From a virus, in the IMG/VR virus record IMGVR_UViG_3300032046_003126, positions 23,182 through 87,181 of that record: 64,000 bases of DNA; one strand, written 5' to 3'. Position 1 is the stretch's first letter; each line of letters starts with the position of its first letter. Positions 30,229-37,748 of this stretch are shown here, in pieces. The position numbers and the translations under genes are program-made. The notes under the pieces are model-generated. The model was not told the DNA's origin. It saw only the letters and a program-made list of their open reading frames with translations, and made no database searches.

Positions 30229-33200
30229 TGAAAAAAGAAATTAAAATAATACAAATAAGTGATTTACACTGGCGCGGAAATACACGTCATGAAGAATATA
30301 CAAAATCTTTTGAGTTGTTGTTTGAACAGTTAAAAGAAATTAAACCAGATTTTATTGTTTGTACAGGAGATGTATTTCATACTAAAACCCAAGGACTCAC
30401 AAATGAGGTTGTTGAACGTATGGCATGGATGTTTAGAAGCTTGGACAAGATAGCTCCCGTTAGGACAATACTTGGAAATCACGACGGAAACCTTAAGAAC
30501 GAACAAAGACAAGACGCTGTTACGCCTATTTTTGAAGCAATTGGTTCTGAACCAAGAAATATTTTATATAAAAAATCTGGAAACTATATCGAGCAATTCG
30601 ATGATAGAATTAATTGGTGTGTATTTTCTTGTTTTGACAAAGAAAATTGGAATTTGGTATCTCCACAAAAAGACAAAATCAATATAGCACTATACCACGG
30701 AAGTATTTCGGGTTGCGTTGTAGGAAGCAATCACTCTTTAGAACATGGAGAAGAAAGTATTTCCAAGTTTACCAAATATGATTTTGGTTTATTTGGGGAT
30801 ATTCACAAAACTCAATTTCTTTCTTACAGAAAAGACAAAAACAAAAAAGATAAACCATGGGCCGGGTATCCTGGTTCTTTAATTCAACAAAATCATGGAG
30901 AAGAAGAACAAAAGGGATTTCTTTTATGGACAATAAGAGATACCAAAGATTGGGATGTGAACTTCATTGAAGTAGAGAATGAACGACCATTTTTTACATC
31001 TGAATGGAACACCTCAGTAAAAGGTACTGTTGATTTAATTTTAGAAAAAAGAAAGATAATTAAACAAAATTCTAGAATAAGAATTTTTTCTAATAAAAAA
31101 ATATCGGCTATAGAAGTAAAACAATTAACCGAAATATTAAAAAAAGATTATCAAGCCGAAGAAGTATCTTTTAAAATAGATACAAAGGAAAAAATAGATA
31201 AAATAAAAACAGGAAACGTAGAAGCATCAAAAGATAATTTGAGAACAAACACCGAGGTCATTGTTGATTTATATAGAGAATTTGTTGATAAAAATAAAAA
31301 GAAAAATTCATTATCTGAAGAAAATATGCTAATAGCCGAAGAAACAATCAAGGCTTATATTAAAAAAATCGAAGAGGACAACCCAGACGAATCGGCCAAA
31401 AATGTTGTTTGGGATTTGAAAAAAATTGAATTTGATAATGTTTTTAGATATGGCGAAGGTAATTGTATAAATTTCGATAACTTAAGTGGGATTGTTGGTA
31501 TTTTTGGTCCTAATAGAATAGGTAAGAGTTCAATACCAGGAGCTTTAATGTATGGATTGTTCAATACAACCGATCGTGGCCCAATGAAAAATGGCCACAT
31601 GATTAAAGAAGGAACCAGAGAGTGTAAAGCAAAAGTACAATTCCAAGTAAATGAAGAAATGTTTTTCGTAGAACGATCTTCGGCATTAGAAGAATCAAAA
31701 AAGAAAACAATAGATGATTCATATAAAACAAGTACAGATTTAAATTTTTATAAAATTGACAAGGAAGACAATATTGTTTCTCTTAATTTAGACGATCGTG
31801 ACAATACAGATAAAAACATAAGAAAAACAATAGGAACAGCAGAAGATTTTCTCATGACATCTTTTTCATCTCAAGGTGACATTAATAGATTTATCAATGA
31901 AGGTTCTACAAAAAGAAAAGAATTGTTGTCAAAATTTCTAAATTTAGATATTTTCAAAACTCTATCGGTTATTGCCAAAGAAGATTTAAATTCTTACAAT
32001 GCAATAGCTAAAAAATATATTAGTATAAATTTCGACCAAGATATTAAAGATTTAGGAAATCAAATAAGTGAAAATAATTCTTTATTAGAATTATATGAGA
32101 ATAAAATTCTTGAAACAGAAAACAAATTACAAGATATAAAAACACAATTGTTAATTTATGAACAAAAATTTGATTTTGATTCCTTAAGAACTCTTGAAAG
32201 AGATTTGGAACAAAAAGAAAAAGAATATCAAACAATAAAAAATCTAAAAGAAGAAACTGAAACTAATATAACCAATGTTAGAAAACAAGAAATAAATCTA
32301 AAAAAACAACTGGATTCTTTAGATATACAAAGCCTGGAAGAGAAGATTGAGAAGATGCAGTCTTTAAGGGCTCTAGCAGCCGACATACAGGCTTCTTTTA
32401 AGATAGAGACTAATACATTAGAGCAACAAGAGAAAACGCTTAAAAAGCTAACTGTGGTGCCTTGTGGTGATTCATATCCAACTTGCACCTATATCAAGGA
32501 TGCACATGAAAATAAAACACTGATCGTAGAACAACAAAGCAAAGTCTCGGAGTTAAAAAATAAGTTAAAAGACTTTGAGTTAATAGCAAAAGAATTTATA
32601 GAACAAAAAATTGCAGAAAAATATAAAGAAAGTAAATTGTTAACAGAACAATTAACACAGTTTAAAAATAAATCAGATGTTTTAAATGAAAGATTTAATA
32701 ATATTAATTTATCTAAAATAATAGAAGAAAAAAATAAAATTAATGATAAATTAAATAAAACAAAACAAAAAATAAATTCTGATGATTTAGGAAAAAAAGA
32801 AGATTTGCAAGAATCACACAAGGTTTTATCTTCACAAATGAGAGAATTTATTAATAATAAAAACGAATCTCTAATTTCTGTAGGTTCTTTGAATCAAAAA
32901 ATGCAGACTGCCGTTCTTCAAAAGAAAGAATTGGCAGATTTAATAGAAAAAACAAATATCCAACAAACTGTATATAATGCGTTTTCTAAAACAGGTATAC
33001 CAACCATGGTCCTAGAATCACAACTTCCTGCTATAAATCAAGAATTGCAAAAAATTCTAGCAGGAGTATCTGATTTTCAAATTGAAATAGTGGCTTCATC
33101 TACTTCAAATGCAATGGATGTTTATATTATCAACGGAACATCAAGAAGAATAATCGAAACTGCATCAGGGATGGAAAAAATGTTATGCTCTCTTGCTCTA

Positions 33201-33434
33201 CGTGTTGCCTTGAATAACTTATCTTCTATGCCTAAATCAAATATATTTATCATAGATGAAGGATTTGGAGTATTAGATGAACAAAATATTAGCTTATGTT
33301 TACAAATGTTAAATACTTTAAAAACTTATTATAAAACAATTTTAATCATAACTCATATATCTGAAGTAAAAGAAATTGTGGATAACATTATCGAAATTAA
33401 AGATTTCAACGGAGAATCTTATGTCTATATCTGA
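30228..33434 (+). CDS. Fused SbcD-SbcC (gp47-gp46) exonuclease/ATPase
   Basis: A 1068-aa fusion. Residues 1-~340 are an Mre11/SbcD metallophosphatase with the usual motifs SDLHWRG, GDVFH, GNHDGN, YHGS and GDIHKT. Residues ~395-1068 are an SbcC/Rad50 ATPase: Walker A GPNRIGKSS (about 426), long coiled coils, a hook with Cys pair PCGDSYPTC (about 744-752), a signature SGMEK (about 978) and Walker B IFIIDEGFGVLDE (about 1004). T4 encodes these as gp47 and gp46 for recombination-dependent replication and host DNA degradation; here both are one chain. The hook (C-x6-C) and signature (SGMEK, not SGGE) are non-canonical. Confidence 0.9.
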   Translation: MKKEIKIIQISDLHWRGNTRHEEYTKSFELLFEQLKEIKPDFIVCTGDVFHTKTQGLTNEVVERMAWMFRSLDKIAPVRTILGNHDGNLKNEQRQDAVTPIFEAIGSEPRNILYKKSGNYIEQFDDRINWCVFSCFDKENWNLVSPQKDKINIALYHGSISGCVVGSNHSLEHGEESISKFTKYDFGLFGDIHKTQFLSYRKDKNKKDKPWAGYPGSLIQQNHGEEEQKGFLLWTIRDTKDWDVNFIEVENERPFFTSEWNTSVKGTVDLILEKRKIIKQNSRIRIFSNKKISAIEVKQLTEILKKDYQAEEVSFKIDTKEKIDKIKTGNVEASKDNLRTNTEVIVDLYREFVDKNKKKNSLSEENMLIAEETIKAYIKKIEEDNPDESAKNVVWDLKKIEFDNVFRYGEGNCINFDNLSGIVGIFGPNRIGKSSIPGALMYGLFNTTDRGPMKNGHMIKEGTRECKAKVQFQVNEEMFFVERSSALEESKKKTIDDSYKTSTDLNFYKIDKEDNIVSLNLDDRDNTDKNIRKTIGTAEDFLMTSFSSQGDINRFINEGSTKRKELLSKFLNLDIFKTLSVIAKEDLNSYNAIAKKYISINFDQDIKDLGNQISENNSLLELYENKILETENKLQDIKTQLLIYEQKFDFDSLRTLERDLEQKEKEYQTIKNLKEETETNITNVRKQEINLKKQLDSLDIQSLEEKIEKMQSLRALAADIQASFKIETNTLEQQEKTLKKLTVVPCGDSYPTCTYIKDAHENKTLIVEQQSKVSELKNKLKDFELIAKEFIEQKIAEKYKESKLLTEQLTQFKNKSDVLNERFNNINLSKIIEEKNKINDKLNKTKQKINSDDLGKKEDLQESHKVLSSQMREFINNKNESLISVGSLNQKMQTAVLQKKELADLIEKTNIQQTVYNAFSKTGIPTMVLESQLPAINQELQKILAGVSDFQIEIVASSTSNAMDVYIINGTSRRIIETASGMEKMLCSLALRVALNNLSSMPKSNIFIIDEGFGVLDEQNISLCLQMLNTLKTYYKTILIITHISEVKEIVDNIIEIKDFNGESYVYI

Positions 33435-33723
33435 AAATAAAATAAAAACACTATGTGGTGGAAAAATCGTAGTAATAATTCCTGAGACCCAAGACCAAAC
33501 AGTCCCTTTGTTTTGTGACCTGTGTTTATTTCCTATGAAAACACTAGAAGATTCACTTTCTTATAAAAAAAACAAGTGTTGTTCTATTTGTGAAATGAAG
33601 TGGTCTAAAACAATTTTTGGTAATTGGGACGAAGGTTGGAGGCCAACAAAAGAAGTACAAGGTTGGAATGAATATTTAGAAGAAAGAAAATTACTTAATA
33701 GACCAGTATTTAATTTAAGGTAA
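33421..33723 (+). CDS. Small zinc-binding protein (CxxC...CxxC)
   Basis: A 100-aa protein. The ATG at 33421 is preferred over an earlier in-frame codon because GGAG lies at the right distance and it overlaps the SbcDC stop by 14 bases. Two Cys pairs (CDLC and CSIC, with an extra adjacent Cys) form a probable zinc ribbon. The C-terminal half is Trp-rich (FGNWDEGWRPTKEVQGW). No known family is recognised. Co-expression with primase and SbcDC suggests a DNA-associated role. Confidence 0.7.
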   Translation: MSISENKIKTLCGGKIVVIIPETQDQTVPLFCDLCLFPMKTLEDSLSYKKNKCCSICEMKWSKTIFGNWDEGWRPTKEVQGWNEYLEERKLLNRPVFNLR

Positions 33724-33730
33724 AATAAAA

Positions 33731-34132
33731 ATGACTGTAAAAAATTACAACAAGTATCTAGAACTTTCAAAAGTATTCAACGAAACCTTTGGAGCAAAAA
33801 ATAAAATGGATAATACCGTATTCACAGATATGGTAAGAACAAGACTTATTGATGAAACAAAAGTTAGTGTCATGTACATCACTGTTGTAAATCTTCAAAG
33901 AGAAGACCAGTGGCTCGAATTATCAAATAAATTCACCAGTGATGCCGTAGAAATAATAAGAAATTATCTTAAAAAAGCAACAGAGGAATATAAAAAAAAT
34001 ACGGATGATAAAATTAAGTTTACAATAGATTCAAAGTCTGTTAAGTTCGATGTAGAGTTTCTAAACTACAATATATTAAGGACAAACAGGAATGCATACT
34101 TCAGAGTTTATTGCGACGCCGAAATCGACTAA
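33731..34132 (+). CDS. Unknown protein upstream of terminase genes
   Basis: A 133-aa protein, helical at the N-terminus and strand-rich at the C-terminus, starting after an AAGG Shine-Dalgarno that overlaps the upstream stop. It overlaps the start of the terminase-like ATPase gene. No domain is recognised. The position would suit a small packaging or neck factor, and a small-terminase role cannot be excluded, but nothing in the sequence shows it. Confidence 0.65.
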   Translation: MTVKNYNKYLELSKVFNETFGAKNKMDNTVFTDMVRTRLIDETKVSVMYITVVNLQREDQWLELSNKFTSDAVEIIRNYLKKATEEYKKNTDDKIKFTIDSKSVKFDVEFLNYNILRTNRNAYFRVYCDAEID

Positions 34133-34796
34133 AGAAATAATTTTATTGTCTGTTTTGAACGAATATCCTTTTAATCCTCTTGAAAAAGATAAAGAATATT
34201 TAGGATTAAATTATTGCCAAAAAACAATATTTGAATTAGATTTTAAAAAAGAAAAAATAATTTTTTTAAAAGAAAGACAAAAAGGTTGTACGGTCGCTCT
34301 GTTAGCTCATGCGGTGGAATCGTTAAAACAAAATAAAAATTATTCTATTTTGTTTTTAACAGAATCATCAATGATTGAGTTATATAAGACTTATTGTTTG
34401 TTTCTCATGGGCGACAAGAATAACACAAAACACATAAAAAATAAAATAAAAATAAATAATTCTTCTATTGAATTTAGTAGTGGAAAACATATCAATAATA
34501 ATTTCTTTCATGGCAAAACATATGATCTTGTTGTTTGGGATGAAATTCGTATAAAAGAATTTTTACTTCTTAAATCAAATTTTAATAAAAATTTCATTGG
34601 AACAAGTACCATCTTAGATAATAATATTAAAATTATCCCTGACAGATATTGTAATTTACATATTTTTAAAGATTTATGGAATATAAATGAACCAAATTTA
34701 AACGTTTTGCCTGTATATTTACAATTACTACCAGATCTAACACAAGAATCTGAATTCGTAGGTAAAAGTTTAATAGAAAATTATGGCAGATTCTAA
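34092..34796 (+). CDS. Terminase-like ATPase-domain paralogue lacking nuclease domain
   Basis: A 234-aa protein whose layout copies the terminase ATPase domain that follows it. KIIFLKERQKGCTVALLAHA aligns with the terminase Walker A region (VITNKSRQLGLSTISAAYA). The following strand SILFLTESSMIELYK aligns with NIIVIATKLETAKEF, and YDLVVWDEIRIKEF aligns with the Walker B IIIIDE. The Walker A Lys/Gly pattern is degenerate and there is no nuclease domain. The ATG has an AAGGA Shine-Dalgarno. It overlaps the terminase start by 14 bases. It may regulate the terminase or be a decaying copy; the similarity was found by eye. Confidence 0.65.
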   Translation: MHTSEFIATPKSTKEIILLSVLNEYPFNPLEKDKEYLGLNYCQKTIFELDFKKEKIIFLKERQKGCTVALLAHAVESLKQNKNYSILFLTESSMIELYKTYCLFLMGDKNNTKHIKNKIKINNSSIEFSSGKHINNNFFHGKTYDLVVWDEIRIKEFLLLKSNFNKNFIGTSTILDNNIKIIPDRYCNLHIFKDLWNINEPNLNVLPVYLQLLPDLTQESEFVGKSLIENYGRF

Positions 34797-35379
34797 TAAA
34801 AAAATTCAACGTAAACAAGATCAAATTGAAGAAATAATAAAATGCGGAAAAGAACCTTCTTATTTTATTAAAAACTATGTTAAAATACCTCATCCAATGA
34901 GAGGACTTGTTCCTTTTGAGACATTCCCATATCAGGACGATTGTTTGGAAATGTTTCAATCTCACAGACTCGTTATCACTAATAAGTCTCGTCAGTTAGG
35001 GTTATCCACAATATCTGCCGCATATGCCCTGTGGATGTCTTTGTTTTATAAAGAAAAAAACATAATAGTAATTGCAACAAAATTGGAAACAGCAAAAGAA
35101 TTTATCGTTAAAGTTAAAACAATGCTTGATTCCCTACCACCATGGTTAGTTCTACCAAAACTAACAGGAGAGTCTGTTAGATATCTTAATTTTTCTAATG
35201 GTTCTAAAATAAAAGCAATGTCTACATCAAAAGACGCAGGCCGTTCTCAGGCCGCATCCATAATTATTATAGATGAGTGTTTGGATGCTACTAGTAAGAT
35301 AACTCTACGAAATAAACTGACAGGCGAAATGAAAGAAATTTCAATTGTCGATTTGTTTAATGAAGAAATATATGAATAA
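34783..35379 (+). CDS. 17: Large terminase N-terminal precursor with split-intein N-fragment
   Basis: A 198-aa precursor carrying the first 165 residues of a gp17-like large terminase: adenine-binding FPYQDDCLEMF, Walker A SRQLGLSTIS (about 68-77), and Walker B SIIIIDE ending at residue 165. At residue 166 the sequence leaves the terminase pattern and becomes an intein N-terminus starting with Cys (CLDATSKITL), then stops after 33 residues. In T4 gp17 the Walker B is followed by CAFIPNF; that segment is found instead at 37749 in the C-terminal precursor. The two must be joined by trans-splicing to give the ATPase. Confidence 0.93.
   Translation: MADSNKKIQRKQDQIEEIIKCGKEPSYFIKNYVKIPHPMRGLVPFETFPYQDDCLEMFQSHRLVITNKSRQLGLSTISAAYALWMSLFYKEKNIIVIATKLETAKEFIVKVKTMLDSLPPWLVLPKLTGESVRYLNFSNGSKIKAMSTSKDAGRSQAASIIIIDECLDATSKITLRNKLTGEMKEISIVDLFNEEIYE
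35278..35376 (+). other. Split-intein N-fragment (IntN, 33 aa) in terminase
   Basis: It begins at Cys166 of the precursor, right after the Walker B Asp-Glu. CLDATSKITLRNK followed by KEISIVDLF matches intein block A. At 33 residues it is far shorter than the ~100-residue N-fragments of DnaE-type split inteins, and comparable to the atypically split AceL-TerL intein known from metagenomic terminase genes. Confidence 0.9.
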
Positions 35380-35464
35380 AAAAATATATGTCTGTATGTT
35401 CTTTATAAGAAATTTTGTTATGTTAACATTCTCACATGAATATTAAAATTATAGATGGAGAATT

Positions 35465-37429
35465 ATGACCAAACAAAGAGAAATTTTATCAAACGGAATT
35501 CTTTTTAATTGTGAGTTATGTGATAAAAAAGATATGAAATCAACAGGGTTTTCGAATCATGTTAATAGTATGCATGTGAAAAAAGAAAATATTTCTTCTT
35601 TAGAAGAATATTATAAGTTATATATAAATTTAAAATGGGGCAATTCAAATAATTTATGTAAATTTTGTAATAAAGAAACAAAGTTTATGTCAATTTTCGA
35701 AGGATACTCAGAGTTTTGCTCGCATCAGTGTTCGGTGTCTACTACTGAACATAAAGAATTAATTAAAGTAAATTATAAAATTTCTATGTTGGAAAAATAC
35801 GGAGTAGAACATTCAAGTAAACTTTCTGGATTTGGTGATAAGGTTAAAGCTACTAAGCTAAAAAAACATGGGGATGAAAATTTTAACAATATTGAAAAAG
35901 CAAAATTAACTAATCTGGGTCGCTATGGTGTAGAAAATTATGCTAAATCTAATGAATATGTTGAAAAAACAAAAGCAACATCACTGGAAAAATATGGTGT
36001 AGAACACTTTACACAAAACGAAGAAGTTAAAAACAAAACAAAACTAACTAATTTAGATCGTTATGGTTTTGAAAATCCAATGAAAAACGTTGAAATATAT
36101 AATAAATCAAAAGAAACTAATTTAAAAAGATATGGCGTAAAACATGCTACTCAATATGAATTTTTTAGAAATAAAACAAAAAAAACTTTAATGGAAAAAT
36201 ATGGAGTTGACAGTCCTTTAAAATTATTTCATACAAGATTAAAATCAAAAACATCTATAAGAAAAAAGTTTGAAGATAATTTTAATTTTTTAGAACAAAC
36301 TAAATTAAAACTATTAGATTCAAATGAATTAAAATTTAAATGTCTTGTTTGTAACAATGATTTTATTTTTGAACCCGAAGGGGAATATAAATATTTATCT
36401 TCTAATTCTTCTACACCTTCAAGGTTTCCTCATTGTAAAATATGCAATCCCGTTGGAGCACGAGATGGTTCATCAATTCAAAAAGAAATTTATTCTTATA
36501 TTTGTTCTTTTTTTGATAAAGAGAAAATTAAAATAAACGATAAAAGTATATTAAAAAACATAAACAAACAAGTTGATATTTATATAGAAAATAAAAATAT
36601 TTCTTTTGAAATAAATGGTTTATATTGGCATTCTGAGATTGGCGGCAACAAAGGAAAAACATATCATGTTAATAAAACAAATTTATCAGAAGCAAAAAAT
36701 ATTAAATTAATTCATATTTTTGAAGATGAAATTAATGATAAAAATAAAATAATTAAATCAAAATTAGATTATCTATTAAATAATACAAAAAATTCTAAAT
36801 CAATAGGCGCAAGAAAATGTGTTATTAAAAAAACAAATAAAAAAGAATACTTTGATTTTTATGAAAACAATCACTTACAAGGGAAAGTTATAGGAGGAAA
36901 TATTTCATATGGTGCATTTTATAATAATGAACTTGTTGCCTGTATGACGTTTGGCCAAGAAAGAATTTCTTTAGGCAGCAAGAATCATACAAACAAAAAC
37001 GAGTTTGAGTTGCTTAGATTTTGTACAAAAATAGGATATGTAATTCCTGGTGTAGCGAGCAGGTTATTTAGTCGTTTTATAAAAGAAAATAATCCCAATA
37101 AAATCATATCTTATGCTGATAGAAGATGGAGTAGTTCTATTAATAAAGACACCGTTTATCAAAAACTTGGTTTTACAGAGGTTCATAAATCTGAACCAAA
37201 TTACTTTTATTTGCTTAAAGAAGATAATTATAGGAAAAGACATAACAGATATAAATTTAGAAAATCAGAACTAAATAGGTTATTATCTATATACGACCCA
37301 GCGTTATCAGAGTGGGAAAATATGAAAAATAATGGACACGATAGAATCTGGGATTGTGGGACAATAAAATATGAGTGGAAAAACAAAACCGTACAAGAAA
37401 ATATCGAATTGGGAAGTTCTAACTCCTAA
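35465..37429 (+). CDS. Homing endonuclease inside the fractured terminase gene (Vsr-like)
   Basis: A 654-aa endonuclease with its own GGAG Shine-Dalgarno. In order: a C2H2-like finger (CELCDKKDMKSTGFSNHVNSMH), a second Cys-rich finger, about six EKYGVEH/NLxRYGVxN DNA-binding repeats (about residues 100-265), a third finger (CLVC...CKIC), and a Vsr-like nuclease domain (VDIYIENKNISFEINGLYWH, then LIHIFEDE). A C-terminal GNAT-like domain of phage homing enzymes follows (FYENNHLQG, LLRFCTKIG, ISYADRRWS, RIWDCG). It lies between the two intein halves and overlaps the C-terminal precursor start by 59 bases. It is the mobility enzyme expected to spread this fractured locus. Confidence 0.92.
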   Translation: MTKQREILSNGILFNCELCDKKDMKSTGFSNHVNSMHVKKENISSLEEYYKLYINLKWGNSNNLCKFCNKETKFMSIFEGYSEFCSHQCSVSTTEHKELIKVNYKISMLEKYGVEHSSKLSGFGDKVKATKLKKHGDENFNNIEKAKLTNLGRYGVENYAKSNEYVEKTKATSLEKYGVEHFTQNEEVKNKTKLTNLDRYGFENPMKNVEIYNKSKETNLKRYGVKHATQYEFFRNKTKKTLMEKYGVDSPLKLFHTRLKSKTSIRKKFEDNFNFLEQTKLKLLDSNELKFKCLVCNNDFIFEPEGEYKYLSSNSSTPSRFPHCKICNPVGARDGSSIQKEIYSYICSFFDKEKIKINDKSILKNINKQVDIYIENKNISFEINGLYWHSEIGGNKGKTYHVNKTNLSEAKNIKLIHIFEDEINDKNKIIKSKLDYLLNNTKNSKSIGARKCVIKKTNKKEYFDFYENNHLQGKVIGGNISYGAFYNNELVACMTFGQERISLGSKNHTNKNEFELLRFCTKIGYVIPGVASRLFSRFIKENNPNKIISYADRRWSSSINKDTVYQKLGFTEVHKSEPNYFYLLKEDNYRKRHNRYKFRKSELNRLLSIYDPALSEWENMKNNGHDRIWDCGTIKYEWKNKTVQENIELGSSNS

Positions 37430-37748
37430 AGGCTTTAAGTCATTTTCGGGTATTAAAAAAGTAAACAAAGAATATTCTTTAAAATTCACAACAGAATTTG
37501 ACAAAGAAATAACCTGTTCTGGTGGTCATCAACTTTATGTAAAAAGAGAACTAGAAGGTCAAGAGTCTGAGGAAATGTTTTGTTTTGCTGATATGATTGA
37601 GCCTTATACAGATAAAATAAAAAACAAAGTTGGAGAATATGAAACTGTTATTGAGATAGAAAAAACAGAAAAAGAAATTGATTTATTTGATCTTGTTGAT
37701 GTAGAAGATGGATATGAGTATTACGCCAATGATTTATTAAGTCATAAT
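37371..37748 (+). other. Split-intein C-fragment (IntC, 126 aa)
   Basis: WEVLTPKGFKSFSGIKKV near the start resembles the opening of the AceL-TerL C-fragment. A block B-like segment (SGGHQLYV) follows, then block F/G DLVDVEDGYEYYANDLLSHN with the terminal Asn, and Cys as the first extein residue. All chemistry needed for trans-splicing (Cys1 on IntN, terminal His-Asn, Cys+1) is present. Confidence 0.92.
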
